Shown here in pieces: positions 19,098-29,800 of a stretch of 64,000 nucleotides of DNA. Position 1 is the stretch's first letter. Each line of letters starts with the position of its first letter. Location: positions 1 to 64,000 of the forward strand of contig NZ_JABZEO010000011.1 of the NCBI RefSeq assembly GCF_013385175.1. Reading direction: 5' to 3'. A program made the position numbers and the translations under genes. The stretch comes from Allochromatium humboldtianum (GTDB lineage Bacteria > Pseudomonadota > Gammaproteobacteria > Chromatiales > Chromatiaceae). A model generated the notes under the pieces. The model ran no database searches. It was given only the letters and a program-made list of their open reading frames with translations, and was not told the origin of the DNA.

Positions 19098-20192
19098 ATG
19101 AGTCCATCGATCAACACCACGCCGTCAGACGATCCCAACATGCTGGAGCCAAACGACACCCCGGGTCGCCGACTGCGGGCGCTGCGTGAGTCGCGCAAAC
19201 TCGACATCGAGCGGGTTGCGGCTCAGCTCCATTTGCAGCGCTATGTCGTGGAGGCGATCGAGGGCGATCAGTACGAGCGTCTGCCGGCGCCCGTGTTCGT
19301 CGTCGGTTATCTCAAGAACTACGCTCGGCTCCTGGGGGCCGACCCGGCGCCCATCGTCACGGCCTATCGCGCCATGGTTCCGACCCGTGAGGTCGGTCTG
19401 AGCCATGCCCTGAGCGTCCCGGACGATTCCTCGCAGTCGTCCGGGGGCGGCCGCTTGGTCTGGGTGATCGCCGTCCTGCTGATCGGCGTCGTCGCCGGAG
19501 CGGGCGCACTCTGGTTGCGCGGACAGAGCGATTCCGCGTTGCAATCGGATGCGCTCGCCCTGTCGCCCAAGGGCGAGGAGTCGGCGAGCACGGTCGCCGC
19601 ACCCGCCACGCCTTCGGATACGTCCGGTGCGACCACGGCGGCGAATACCGTGACGCCCGCGCCCGCCTCCTCTCGCCCCGCTCCCGAGTCGACGATCGCC
19701 GCGCCTCCCGAGAGCATCCCGCTCCGAGGCACGCAATCCCCGTCGCCTGCCGGCGCGACTCCAGCCGAACCCGCCGCGCCGACCACCCCGGCGCCCGCAG
19801 AGACGCTCGTCGCCGCCAGTACGCTGACGAGCGCTCAGAGCACGCCCGAAGAGGCGCCCGAGGATGGCGATGAGGCATCGGACGCGGAAACGCAGACCGA
19901 ATCCGTGACGGAAGAACCGGCTCCCGAACCCGAACCGACCTCCACCGAGGTCGTGCTCGAGTTCACCGGCACCTCCTGGATCGACGTACGCGGCGCCGGT
20001 GGCGGCGTGGTGCTCAATGGCGAGATGCGCTCGGGGGATCGGCGCGTGCTCGATGGGGAACCGCCCTACAAATTCGTCATCGGCAATACCTCCGCGACCC
20101 AGTTGACGATCGGTGGTCGCCCCTTCGATCTCCAGCGTCGCGCCCGTGGCAATGTCGCGCGCTTCACGCTCGATCCGAGTTCTTTCGAATGA
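19098..20192 (+). CDS. rodZ: Cytoskeletal protein RodZ
   Basis: 364 residues. An N-terminal helix-turn-helix (PGRRLRALRESRKLDIERVAAQL) precedes a single membrane segment (LVWVIAVLLIGVVAGAGALWL, about residues 115-135), a long Pro/Ala/Thr-rich periplasmic linker, and a C-terminal DUF4115 domain (LEFTGTSWIDVRG). RodZ links MreB to the cell-wall elongation machinery. A second in-frame ATG at 19140 is possible; neither has a clear ribosome-binding site. Confidence 0.92.
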   Translation: MSPSINTTPSDDPNMLEPNDTPGRRLRALRESRKLDIERVAAQLHLQRYVVEAIEGDQYERLPAPVFVVGYLKNYARLLGADPAPIVTAYRAMVPTREVGLSHALSVPDDSSQSSGGGRLVWVIAVLLIGVVAGAGALWLRGQSDSALQSDALALSPKGEESASTVAAPATPSDTSGATTAANTVTPAPASSRPAPESTIAAPPESIPLRGTQSPSPAGATPAEPAAPTTPAPAETLVAASTLTSAQSTPEEAPEDGDEASDAETQTESVTEEPAPEPEPTSTEVVLEFTGTSWIDVRGAGGGVVLNGEMRSGDRRVLDGEPPYKFVIGNTSATQLTIGGRPFDLQRRARGNVARFTLDPSSFE

Positions 20193-20236
20193 CCCGTTGG
20201 CTGGATTCCGGCCGACCCTGACCTGCGCCCTCATCC

Positions 20237-21499
20237 ATGAGCAAATACATCCAAGCCATCCGCGGGATGCACGACATCCTGCCGGAGCGCATCGCCATCT
20301 GGCACCGTATCGAGGAAGCCGCGCGCGAGGTGCTGGCCGGCTATGGCTACAGCGAGATCCGCACGCCACTGGTCGAGGTGACGGAGCTGTTCAAGCGCTC
20401 CATCGGCGAAGTGACCGACATCGTCGAGAAGGAGATGTACAGCTTCGCCGATCGTCATGGCGACAGTCTCAGTCTGCGTCCCGAGGGGACGGCGAGCTGC
20501 GTGCGCGCCGCCATCGAGCACGGTCTGCTGGTGCAGCCGCAGCGACTCTGGTATCAGGGACCGATGTTCCGCTACGAGCGCCCGCAGCGCGGACGCTATC
20601 GTCAGTTCCATCAGATCGGCGTGGAAGCCTTCGGGCTGGCCGGTCCCGACATCGACGTCGAAGTCATCCTGCTGACGGCGCGGCTGTGGCGGCGTCTGGG
20701 ACTCGACAGCTTCCGGCTGGAGATCAACACCCTGGGCGACAGCGCCGAGCGTCAGGTCTATCGCGAGCGACTGGTGGACTATCTCCAGGCGCGCGCCGAC
20801 CGGCTCGACGCCGACAGCCAGCGGCGCCTGAGCACCAATCCGCTGCGCATCCTGGACTCCAAGCACCCCGAGACCCAGCGGCTGCTGGTCGACGCACCCA
20901 GTCTCATGGACGTCCTGGGCGAGGAGACGCGCGCGCACTTCGAGCGTCTGCGTGCCGGACTCGATGCCGCCGGCATCGACTACCAGATCAACCCGCGTCT
21001 GGTGCGCGGTCTGGACTATTACAATCGCACCGTCTTCGAGTGGATCACCGAGGATCTCGGTGCTCAGGGGACGGTCTGCGCCGGCGGGCGCTATGATGGT
21101 CTGGTCGAGCAGCTCGGCGGGCGACCGACCCCGGCGGTCGGCTTCGCCATGGGGCTGGAACGGCTGGTCGAGATCCTGGAGCAGTCCGGATTCGCCCCCG
21201 AGCGGCGCCTCGACGCCTATCTGGTCGCCGTCGGCGAACGCGCCGAAGCGGCAGCGCCCGCGCTGGCCGAGCGACTGCGCGATGCCCTGCCCCGTCTGCG
21301 TCTACAGTCCAACTGCGGCGGCGGCAGCTTCAAGAGCCAGTTCAAGAAAGCCGACAAGAGCGGGGCGCGCTTCGCCCTGATCCTGGGCGACGAGGAACTG
21401 GAACGCGGCGTCATCGGCGTGAAAGATCTGCGCGGCGAGTCCGGGCAGCGCGAGCTGCGTCACGAGGACGTGGCCGCCTTCCTCACCGAGATGCTTTGA
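20237..21499 (+). CDS. hisS: Histidyl-tRNA synthetase
   Basis: 420 residues, standard length. Class II motif 2 ([18 protein letters not shown]), the histidine-specific [14 protein letters not shown] and [15 protein letters not shown] motifs, and a C-terminal anticodon-binding domain are seen. The usual ispG between rodZ and hisS is missing here, so the run is slightly rearranged relative to E. coli. Confidence 0.97.
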   Translation: MSKYIQAIRGMHDILPERIAIWHRIEEAAREVLAGYGYSEIRTPLVEVTELFKRSIGEVTDIVEKEMYSFADRHGDSLSLRPEGTASCVRAAIEHGLLVQPQRLWYQGPMFRYERPQRGRYRQFHQIGVEAFGLAGPDIDVEVILLTARLWRRLGLDSFRLEINTLGDSAERQVYRERLVDYLQARADRLDADSQRRLSTNPLRILDSKHPETQRLLVDAPSLMDVLGEETRAHFERLRAGLDAAGIDYQINPRLVRGLDYYNRTVFEWITEDLGAQGTVCAGGRYDGLVEQLGGRPTPAVGFAMGLERLVEILEQSGFAPERRLDAYLVAVGERAEAAAPALAERLRDALPRLRLQSNCGGGSFKSQFKKADKSGARFALILGDEELERGVIGVKDLRGESGQRELRHEDVAAFLTEML

Positions 21500-21521
21500 C
21501 CCCCTATTGACGGAGACTGTC

Positions 21522-22148
21522 GTGAGCTACGAAACCGACGACGAAAAAGTCGAGGCGATCAAGACCTGGTGGAAAGACAATGGTCTGTCGGTGATCGCCG
21601 GCGCGGCCATCGGTCTGGGTGCCATCTGGGGCTGGCGCTTGTGGATCGGCCATCAGGAGAGCACCGCCAGCCAGGCGTCCATGGCCTTCGAGCAATTGAT
21701 GCTCGATGCCGCCGACAAGCAGACCGAGGCGGTGAGCAAGCAGATCGACCGGCTTGAGGACGACTTCGGCTCCACGCCCTACACGGCGCTCGGCGCCCTG
21801 GTCGCGGCCAAGGCGCTCCATGAGGCTGGCCAGACGGCCGAGGCCATGACCGCGCTCCAGAACGCGATCGACACCGCCCCCGATCCGGCCATCGCGCGTC
21901 TGGCCGCGCTGCGTCTGGCGCGTCTCCAGTTCGCTGAGAACCAGCTCGACGCGGCGGCCAAGACGCTCGACAAATACGACGTCAGCCCCGCCTTCGCCGG
22001 CGAGTTCGCTGCCGTGCGTGGCGACATCGCCGCCGCGCGCGGTGATCTGGACGCGGCGCGCGCGGCCTATCAGCGTGCGATCGAGTCGGGCAGCAGCCTC
22101 TCGCAACTGATCCGACTCAAGCTCGACAACCTGCCTGCCGCCGGTTGA
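21522..22148 (+). CDS. yfgM: YfgM-family tetratricopeptide membrane protein
   Basis: 208 residues from a GTG at 21522, preceded by GGAG 8 nt upstream; a TTG at 21507 is less likely. A short cytoplasmic N-terminus (SYETDDEKVEAIKTWWKDNG), one membrane helix (LSVIAGAAIGLGAIWGWRLWI) and a periplasmic TPR_21-type domain match YfgM, which works with the periplasmic chaperone network at the Sec translocon. hisS-yfgM-bamB-der is the conserved order. The 3' end overlaps the bamB region only marginally. Confidence 0.88.
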   Translation: MSYETDDEKVEAIKTWWKDNGLSVIAGAAIGLGAIWGWRLWIGHQESTASQASMAFEQLMLDAADKQTEAVSKQIDRLEDDFGSTPYTALGALVAAKALHEAGQTAEAMTALQNAIDTAPDPAIARLAALRLARLQFAENQLDAAAKTLDKYDVSPAFAGEFAAVRGDIAAARGDLDAARAAYQRAIESGSSLSQLIRLKLDNLPAAG

Positions 22149-22165
22149 GCGGCCCGGATACCGCC

Positions 22166-23443
22166 ATGATGAGACTTCGCTTCGGATCTTCGCTCTTGCG
22201 GCTCAGCCTGGTTTTGTTGCCGGCCCTGTTGCTGACCGGCTGTGGCGGTATTCCCTGGTTCGGCAAGGAGAAAGACCCGACACCGCCCTCCCCGCTACCG
22301 CCCCTGGCGCAGGAGACGCGGTTCGACACGCTCTGGTCGACACGCCCGACGCGCGGCACCGAGGGGCGGCGGCTCTATCTGGTTCCGGCGCTCGCCGATG
22401 GGCGGCTCTATGTCGCCGATGCGCGCGGCCGGGTGGTGGCACTCGCCGCCGACTCGGGACGCGAACTCTGGCAGCGTGACACGGGTCTGGCCTTCAGCGG
22501 CGGACCGGACGTGGCCGGCGAGCGTCTGGTGCTCGGCACCAGCCAGGGCGAGCTGGTCGCGCTCTCGACCCAGGACGGGCATGAACTCTGGCGCGCCCAG
22601 CTCGGCAGCGAGGTGCTCTCGGTACCGCGTCTGGGGGCCGATGGTCGGGTCTTCGTCCATACGCTCGACGACAGTCTTCATGGGCTGGACGCCGCGACCG
22701 GCCAGAGCCAGTGGCGCATCGACTATCCGCCGCCGGTCCTGACCCTGCGCGGCAGCAGCACCCCGGCCCTGACCGAGAACGGGATCATCGTCGGACTCTC
22801 GGGCGGCAAGCTGGTCAAGCTCGATCCCAAGGACGGTCTGCCGCTCTGGGAAGTGACCGTCACCCGTCCGAGCGGACGCTCTGAACTGGCGCGCATCGCC
22901 GACATCGATGCCGATCCGGTCGTGGTCGGCCCGACGGTCTATGTCGGCGCCTACAATGGCGATCTGGCGGCGGTGGATCTCGAGTTCGGTGAAGTGCTGT
23001 GGCGGCGTGAACTCTCGGCTCATGCAGGACTGGTGGCCGACGACGGCGGACTCTATGTGACCGACTCCCAGGATCAGGTCTGGGCCGCCGAGATGGCCGA
23101 TGGCTCTGGGCGCTGGAAGCAGGATCAACTGCGCTATCGTCGGCTCACCGCACCCGCGTTGCTCGGCGAACGGCTGCTGGTCGGTGACTTCGAGGGCTAT
23201 CTGCATCTGCTCGACAAGCGTGATGGGCGACTGGTGGGGCGGATGCGTCTGACCAAGGCCGGCATCACCGCCCGCCCGCTGGTCGCGGGCAACCGCGTCT
23301 ATGTCTATGCCGACGACGGCACGCTCGCCGCGCTGACGCTCGGTGCGACGACAACCGTACCGACCAAGGCCTCTCAGGCCCCCAAGGCGGAGCCGGAATC
23401 CACACCGCCCGCCACTCAACCCACCACCCAAGGGAAGCGCTGA
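22166..23443 (+). CDS. bamB: Outer membrane assembly lipoprotein BamB
   Basis: 425 residues from the ATG at 22166. A lipoprotein signal ([11 protein letters not shown]) is followed by PQQ-like beta-propeller repeats (for example [31 protein letters not shown] and [16 protein letters not shown]). BamB is part of the BAM complex that inserts beta-barrel proteins. The Pro/Thr-rich C-terminal tail is longer than in E. coli (392 residues). It ends 5 bp before der. Confidence 0.94.
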   Translation: MMRLRFGSSLLRLSLVLLPALLLTGCGGIPWFGKEKDPTPPSPLPPLAQETRFDTLWSTRPTRGTEGRRLYLVPALADGRLYVADARGRVVALAADSGRELWQRDTGLAFSGGPDVAGERLVLGTSQGELVALSTQDGHELWRAQLGSEVLSVPRLGADGRVFVHTLDDSLHGLDAATGQSQWRIDYPPPVLTLRGSSTPALTENGIIVGLSGGKLVKLDPKDGLPLWEVTVTRPSGRSELARIADIDADPVVVGPTVYVGAYNGDLAAVDLEFGEVLWRRELSAHAGLVADDGGLYVTDSQDQVWAAEMADGSGRWKQDQLRYRRLTAPALLGERLLVGDFEGYLHLLDKRDGRLVGRMRLTKAGITARPLVAGNRVYVYADDGTLAALTLGATTTVPTKASQAPKAEPESTPPATQPTTQGKR

Positions 23444-23448
23444 TCCGC

Positions 23449-24852
23449 ATGTTGCCCGTCATCACTCTGATCGGCCGCCCGAACGTCGGCAAATCGACGC
23501 TGTTCAACCGTCTCACGCGCACCCGTGATGCGCTGGTCGCCGACTTCCCCGGTCTGACGCGCGACCGGCAGTACGGCATCGGGCGCATCGGGCCGCGTCC
23601 CTATGTCATCGTCGACACCGGCGGCATCGGCAGCGCCGCCGAGGGCGTCGAGGCACTGATGGAACGCCAGGTCCAGCGCGCCGTCGAGGAAGCCGACCAT
23701 CTGCTGTTCCTGGTCGACACCCGGGACGGCTGCACGCCCGAGGACATCGACATCGCCCAGCGGCTGCGCCGGCTCGGCAAGCCGATCACCCTGGTCGTGA
23801 ACAAGAGCGACACCATGGATCCGACGCTGGCCGTGACCGACTTCCATCGGCTCGGACTGGGCGATCCCTGGGCGGCGTCGGCGACTCAGGGTCTGGGCAT
23901 CCGCGGACTCATCGACCATGTCTTCGAGCAGCTTCCAGAGGGCACGGACGAGGACGCGGCGCAGAACGAGGACGACCGGATCAAGGTCGCGGTCGTCGGA
24001 CGCCCGAACGCGGGCAAGTCGACGCTCATCAACCGGCTGCTCGGCGAGGAGCGGCAGGTCACGTTCGACAGTCCGGGCACCACGCGCGACAGTATCTTCA
24101 TCCCCTTCGAGCGGCCCGGCCACGACCAGCGTTACACCCTGATCGACACCGCCGGACTGCGCCGGCGCGCGCGCGTCCATGACCCGATCGAGAAGTTCAG
24201 CGTCATCAAGACCCTGCAAGCGATCGAAGAGGCCAACGTCATCATCCTGGTGATCGACGCCCATGAGGGCATCGGTGAGCAGGACGCCACGCTCGCCGGG
24301 CATATCATCGAGAGCGGGCGGGCGCTGGTGGTGGCGATCAACAAATGGGACGGGCTGGACCCGGATGCACGCAACCGGGTGCGCGATCAGTTCGCGCGCA
24401 AGCTGGCGTTTCTGGATTTCGCCAAGCTGCACCGGGTCTCGGCGCTGTACGGCAGCGGCGTCGGCCATGTGCTCGACGATGTCGATCTGGCCTATGCCAA
24501 TGCCACCCGCGACCTGTCGACGCCTGAGCTGACCCGGCTGCTGGAAGCGGCGGTGATGGAGCATCAGCCGCCGCTGGTCCATGGCCGGCGTATCAAACTG
24601 CGCTATGCCCATCAGGGCGGGCGCAATCCGCCGATCATCGTCATCCACGGCAACCAGACCGACGTGGTGCCCGAGACCTACAAGCGGTATCTCATCAACC
24701 GGTTCCGCAAGGAACTCGACCTGCTCGGCACCCCGTTACGGCTGGAGTTCAAGAGCGGTTCCAATCCCTATCAGGGCAAGCGCAACACGCTCACGGCGCG
24801 TCAGATCGCCAAGAAGCAGCGGCTCAAGCGTTTCACTGAGCGCAAGAAGTGA
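23449..24852 (+). CDS. der: GTPase Der (EngA), ribosome assembly
   Basis: 467 residues with two tandem GTPase domains, Walker [13 protein letters not shown] near residue 9 and [12 protein letters not shown] near residue 184, NKSD and NKWD specificity motifs, and a C-terminal KH-like domain. Der acts in 50S subunit maturation. Its last 20 bp overlap, tail to tail, the gene on the opposite strand. Confidence 0.97.
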   Translation: MLPVITLIGRPNVGKSTLFNRLTRTRDALVADFPGLTRDRQYGIGRIGPRPYVIVDTGGIGSAAEGVEALMERQVQRAVEEADHLLFLVDTRDGCTPEDIDIAQRLRRLGKPITLVVNKSDTMDPTLAVTDFHRLGLGDPWAASATQGLGIRGLIDHVFEQLPEGTDEDAAQNEDDRIKVAVVGRPNAGKSTLINRLLGEERQVTFDSPGTTRDSIFIPFERPGHDQRYTLIDTAGLRRRARVHDPIEKFSVIKTLQAIEEANVIILVIDAHEGIGEQDATLAGHIIESGRALVVAINKWDGLDPDARNRVRDQFARKLAFLDFAKLHRVSALYGSGVGHVLDDVDLAYANATRDLSTPELTRLLEAAVMEHQPPLVHGRRIKLRYAHQGGRNPPIIVIHGNQTDVVPETYKRYLINRFRKELDLLGTPLRLEFKSGSNPYQGKRNTLTARQIAKKQRLKRFTERKK

Positions 24853-26122
24853 GGAAACGCCGTCCGATCTGGAGATGACGCCGATAGCAGCCGAGTTGGA
24901 GCCAGCTCAGCAGGGCGGCGGCGCTCATCATCATGAGTGCGCCGAGCGGCGTCAGCCAGACCGTTTCAGGCCAGACGGCCGCCAGCGTCAGCGCCAGCAG
25001 TGCGCTCAGATGCAGCCCGAACTGCACGCGCGCCCAGCGCTCGGGGATGAACGCCTGCATGTGCGGCAGCCGCACGTCGAAACGCCGCGCCGCGACCTGC
25101 CGATGCTGAAGATGGAACCAGCTCAGAAACGGCATGATCTTGAACAGCATCCCGCTCGGCAGTCCGAGGCCGACGCCGACCAGGACCAGTACGCCGACCA
25201 GTTCCGCTCGTCCGTCTGACAGCCAGACCACGGCGGCCAGCAATACGCTCAGCATGGCGCTCCACCAGTGCAGCAGCGTGACATCGATACGCGGACGCTC
25301 GCGCCGGCGCTGCTGGTCCAGCGTCACCAGCGCGAAGATGGCCAGAACTCCGACGGCGGACCCGAATCCCCAGACCGCCAGACCGCCCCAGCCCATGAGC
25401 GTCGCGGCTGTAGCCAGCAGCAGGCCGCTCAGGATCACCCAGGCCGCCGGTCGCGCCAGCCAGGCCGGATAGGCCGGTGTGACATGGAACATGGGCACCA
25501 CCTGATAGCCGACGCCCAGGATCAGCATTCCGACCCAGCCGAGCAGCGCCCAGCCGAGATGCAGATCGACCCAGGCCGTCAGTCCGCCGATCGGCACGCC
25601 GAGCAGACCGGCCACCAGCAGCACGCCGAGCAGCAGCGTCATCAGTAGCCCGAAGAGCGCCAGCCGCATCGCCTGGAGCGTGCGCGGTGCACCCCGGCCA
25701 CGCGCGAGCGCGACCCCGGCGGCGCCCATGAACACCGCCAGACCGACCGCGAGCGCACCGCCCCCCAGACTGAGCCAGACGGCCCCGCCCCACTGGAGTC
25801 CGACCGCGAGCGCCAGCGTTCCCAGGATCAGGAACACCTGTACCAGCGGCGCAATCCAGGCGGCCCCCGGCACGCGCGCGCCGATCAGAACCGGCAGCAT
25901 CTGGAACAAGGCGCCCAGCATCACCTGGGTCAGAAAACCGAGCGCGATCAGATGGGTCAGCGCCAGGGCGCTCGGCGACCAGCGCGTGAGCAACGCCGCC
26001 TCGCCCTGCCACAGCAGCAGCGCACCCGCCAGGAAAACGAAGAACGGCGCGGCCAGGAAGAAGGCGAAAGGCACCCGAATCGGCGGGGCCTGATCCAGAC
26101 TCAGTCCAGCGGTATTGAGCAC
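24833..26122 (-). CDS. Polytopic membrane protein, NnrS / heme-copper-oxidase-subunit-I-like
   Basis: 429 residues with about twelve hydrophobic segments. Histidines occur within or next to helices ([46 protein letters not shown]), recalling NnrS and stripped-down oxidase subunit I proteins. It follows hemerythrin and DUF2249 genes, a grouping seen around nitric-oxide or oxygen stress functions. Role inferred, not shown; it could be a heme-binding sensor or detoxification protein of the inner membrane. It overlaps der by 20 bp at the 3' end. Confidence 0.6.
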   Translation of the reverse strand: MLNTAGLSLDQAPPIRVPFAFFLAAPFFVFLAGALLLWQGEAALLTRWSPSALALTHLIALGFLTQVMLGALFQMLPVLIGARVPGAAWIAPLVQVFLILGTLALAVGLQWGGAVWLSLGGGALAVGLAVFMGAAGVALARGRGAPRTLQAMRLALFGLLMTLLLGVLLVAGLLGVPIGGLTAWVDLHLGWALLGWVGMLILGVGYQVVPMFHVTPAYPAWLARPAAWVILSGLLLATAATLMGWGGLAVWGFGSAVGVLAIFALVTLDQQRRRERPRIDVTLLHWWSAMLSVLLAAVVWLSDGRAELVGVLVLVGVGLGLPSGMLFKIMPFLSWFHLQHRQVAARRFDVRLPHMQAFIPERWARVQFGLHLSALLALTLAAVWPETVWLTPLGALMMMSAAALLSWLQLGCYRRHLQIGRRFLTSCAQ

Positions 26123-26137
26123 AGTACGATCTCCGCT

Positions 26138-26365
26138 TCAGGACCAGATGAGGATCTCGAAATACTCGTCCGCACCCTCGGTGTGCCACTGATAGCCCAG
26201 ACGGCGCAGCAGATCGTAGAGCGGAAACGGCTCGCGCCGATGCACGACCCGCAGTCGAGCGTCCCTGGGCATGTCAGCGAGCGTATCGAGGATGCGTTCG
26301 AGCGGCTCGGGCGGTTCGAGCCGGCGCACATCGAGTTCAAGCGTCTCGCCGGTCTCAGGACTCAC
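26138..26365 (-). CDS. DUF2249-domain small protein
   Basis: 75 residues from a GTG at 26365 that lies inside the end of the hemerythrin gene. The sequence ELDVRRLEPPEPLERILDTL, then RLRVVHRREPFPLYDLLRRLGYQWH, matches the DUF2249 (SirA/TusA-like fold) pattern. DUF2249 proteins often sit beside hemerythrins in loci linked to nitrogen oxides. The start is inferred from the overlap; a longer form from 26413 would add 16 residues with poor character. Confidence 0.75.
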   Translation of the reverse strand: MSPETGETLELDVRRLEPPEPLERILDTLADMPRDARLRVVHRREPFPLYDLLRRLGYQWHTEGADEYFEILIWS

Positions 26366-26795
26366 GCGCCACCAGCCCGGCGATCTCGGTCGCCTGATCG
26401 CGCAGCGCGCCATCGGCCATGGGATAGAGCACGATCTCTTCCTTGGAGTTGTGCTGCTGGGTGAGGAAATGGAAGGTCTCCAGCACGCCCTGACAGGTGT
26501 CGCGGTCGCGCTGGGCCACCGCCTCGCCTAGATCGCTGAGCAGGGCGCGCATCTGAGCGTGCTCGGAGCACATGACCTCGATCGGATTGGACGCGACCCG
26601 ATAGATGCTCGCCAGACGTGGGAAGAGCGTCTGTTCCTCGACGTCGAAATGATGGTTGACGGTCGAGATCAGCGCCTCGGACGCCTGGCCGATGACCGCC
26701 CAGTCGCCGCTGGTCAGGCTCTTCTCGGCGGCAGCCAACAGATGGTCGCAGGCATGATGATCGTGGGTGAAGGCTTCGGTGATGATGGAAGACAT
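26355..26795 (-). CDS. Hemerythrin-like (HHE) domain protein
   Basis: 146 residues from the ATG at 26795. The four-helix metal-binding pattern is visible: FTHDHHACDHLL, VNHHFDVEEQTLFPRL, MCSEHAQMRALL and LTQQHNSKEEIVLYPM supply His and Glu ligands for a di-iron site. Such proteins bind O2 or NO or help repair iron centres (as YtfE/RIC). It is the first gene of a three-gene group with DUF2249 and the membrane protein. Confidence 0.85.
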   Translation of the reverse strand: MSSIITEAFTHDHHACDHLLAAAEKSLTSGDWAVIGQASEALISTVNHHFDVEEQTLFPRLASIYRVASNPIEVMCSEHAQMRALLSDLGEAVAQRDRDTCQGVLETFHFLTQQHNSKEEIVLYPMADGALRDQATEIAGLVARES

Positions 26796-26880
26796 GGTTG
26801 GATCGACTCGCTGGATGACTGGATGAACGAAGGCTGGGCGCGATTCTGCAAGGCGGCGGCAAGCGCCGCCTTGATCTGGA

Positions 26881-29800
26881 TCATCCGCGCCCGGCCCCGT
26901 GCTCCCGGCCATAGCCGTCGAGCCGCAGTGGTTCGGATTCGGGATCCGGCCCAGTCCCCGGCTTGGGTCGATCCAGCCAGGGACTCGGATGCGCGAATCC
27001 CTGCCAGCCCCAGCGCAGCCAGTCGAGCAGACGCACCGCCAGCCACAGCGCCCAGGCGAGCATGAGTGCGCGATAGACCCACAGCGGCAACGAGATCACC
27101 CAGACCTCGGGCAGACGCGGTCCGCCGCGATCCTGATACCAGTTCAACAGGGTTGCACTGGAGCCATGACCGCGGATCCACATCTCGGGATGACCAAGCA
27201 GACCCTGCTGGACGGCGCCGATCAGGGCCGACAGCGCCAGGAGTGTGAACAGCACCAGTCCGAACTGGAGCAGATTGAAACGCCACCAGAGCACGCCGGC
27301 CGTATTCAGACGCCCGCGCCAGCCGAGCGCGAACAGCCAGCCGCCGATCAAGAGCGCCACCCAGACCTCGGACAGCGCCAGCCCGAGACCGAGCAACAGC
27401 CAGTCGTACCAGCGCAGCGGCGTCAGACGCACCCGCCCGAGCACCAGCGCCACGCCGACCAGCACCACGAACAGCCCCCAGAACAACACCGCCGGCCCGA
27501 TCCCCGGCCCCCAGGCGAACAGCACCCAGCGATCGTCGGGCAGGTGCAGGCGCTGGGTGATATTGACCGCCGTCTGTCCCAGATCCGGGCTGGCCGGGCT
27601 GAAGCTCGGTGTCAGCGGTGACTCCAGACGCCAGCCGACCAGCATCTCCTGCGTGCCCGGCGCCAACGGCAGTTCGACCTGGGTCGTCTGGCCGCTCGGT
27701 AGCGGCAGGGTGCGGCCATCGACGCTCAGGGTTCGGGTCTCGGCGCCTTCGGGCAACTGGAGCCTGTAGACACCGCCCTGAGTGCTGCGCGCCGTCAGGG
27801 TCAGGGTCGTGTCCGTGCCGCGCCGCCCCGGCTCGACCTGGACGTCGACCCGATCCAACGTCAACGTGGGTCCGGGCACACCCTCTGGACGACTGATCCG
27901 CAGACGAAGGGACTCGCCGGGCAGCGGACGCCAGTGCGGCAGCCAGCGCTCGCCCTGGCCCCGATGATGGATCGGGGCCAGATCCATGCTGTCCAGATGC
28001 CAGATCGGGCTGAGATCCAGCCACCAGGATTCGGTCAGGCGCGGATCCGTGCCGGCCGTCAATTCGAGTTCAGCCACGGGTTTGAGGCTGGAGGTCCAGC
28101 GTAGCTCGGTCTGTCCCGGAGCGAGCGCGACCCGAACCTGTCCGCCCTCGACCTGGAGGGCCGCCGTCTGGACCGATTCGCCGGGCAGCAGCGGTACTGG
28201 AACCAGCGCCGGAAACTCGGGCGCCGAGAGCCGACTGACCCGCGTCTCGACTCGCCAGTCGAGTCCGAATTCGAGCCGGCGTTCGATCAGGAGCAGCGGC
28301 GGCAGTGCATCCTGAGTCAATGGCCGTTCGCCTTCGGACTCGGCGCTCGCCAGACGGATCAGCTGGATCTGGCGTCCAGGCCGGCCATCGGTACGGATAC
28401 CCTCGACCCGCCAGCCGTCGGCCGCGACGACCTCGACCCGGCGCGGATCGAGCGCCAGCGGGAGGTCGATGCGCGTCTCGGCCCCAAGCGCGCCGGTCAA
28501 CTGCAACCGATGCCGGCCCGGATCGAGCGGGATCAACAGACGTCCATCGCTGTCGCGGCGCAGACGTTCCAGCACGACGCCATCGAGCACCACCGAACTC
28601 GGCGACCAGCCCGAGCGGGCATCGAGGAACTCGGCGGCCATCGCCGTCGCCGCGTCCAGGGTCAGATCCAGGGTCAAACGCTCCGGTTCGGCGCGCAGGG
28701 CGAGGCTGGCGAGCGTCAGGCATTCGGGCAGACATTCAGGGGGGGCGAGCAGGCGGGTGCGCAATTCGTCCAGGAGGGCCGGACTCGGGAAGTCGGCGGC
28801 CAGGGTCGGACGTGGGGTCAGAGCGGCCCCCAGCATCAGGGCCAGTGCCAACAGCGACAGCGGAGCACCGGCGCGAAACTGGGTCTGCCAGCGCTGTTTC
28901 AGGTCCGCCCCCGAGAGATTCAGGTCCGACAACCGCAGTCCCAGAGCGACCAGCAACAGTCCAGCGACGATCACCAGCACGAGGTGCCAGCCCGGCGTCA
29001 GCCACCAGAGTCGCGCCCCATCGTTCGGTCCGACGGGTCCGGTCCAGCTCAGATCGACCTGACGCCACTGCCAGTCCGGAATCCCCGGTCCGGTCTGGAC
29101 CAGGGCCTTGGGGTCGAGCCGTTCCAGAGGCGGCGGTGGCGCGGCTGGAGACGCCAGGGATGAGGGGGCGTAGACCTTGCCTTCACGACGTGCCGGCTCC
29201 GGTTCGGCTTGAGGCAAGAGTGCGTCCGACTCCGTCAGCGTCTTCTCGAAGGCGAAGGTCGGTGCCGGTGCTCGGGCGCCTGCCACGCCGCCGGTCGAAC
29301 TCCAGTACGGCTGGGCGAGCTGCGGATAGAGTCCGCCGCGGACCTCGGAGACCAGGAAGGGCAGGCCGATCGCCAGCAGTGCAAGCACGGCCAGCCGCCG
29401 ATACCAGAGCACGAAGGTGCGCCAGCGCGCCAGCCCGCGCGATTCGCTCTGATCGGGCAGCAGACGCAACAATGCAGCCGCCGCCAGCAGATGCAGCCAT
29501 ACCAGACGCGGCGCACCGGGTTCGAGCCAGGTGAGCGCCAGCGTCACGAGCGCCAGCGCACCCCAACCCAGTCCCCACAGACGCCCGACGCCGAGCGCCA
29601 GGATCAGCACCAGGAACAGATCGAGCAGGGTCCAGCGCGTCAGCCAGGTGTCGGGACGATTGTCGACCCCGGAGACGGCCAGCAGATCCCAGCCCGGCGG
29701 CAGATGCAGCCGGCTGGTCGCGCCGTCGAGCACCAGCGACCAGCCCGAGGCCGGTATCCAGTCGGATTTGGCGCCAAGACGGCTGTCGGCGACCAGATCC

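Noticed and set aside
26714-28024. 436-codon minus-strand frame overlapping the large membrane protein and the hemerythrin gene
   Set aside because: Pro/Arg/Ala-rich alternative frame in high-GC DNA with no motifs; the other frame has clear membrane and signal features.
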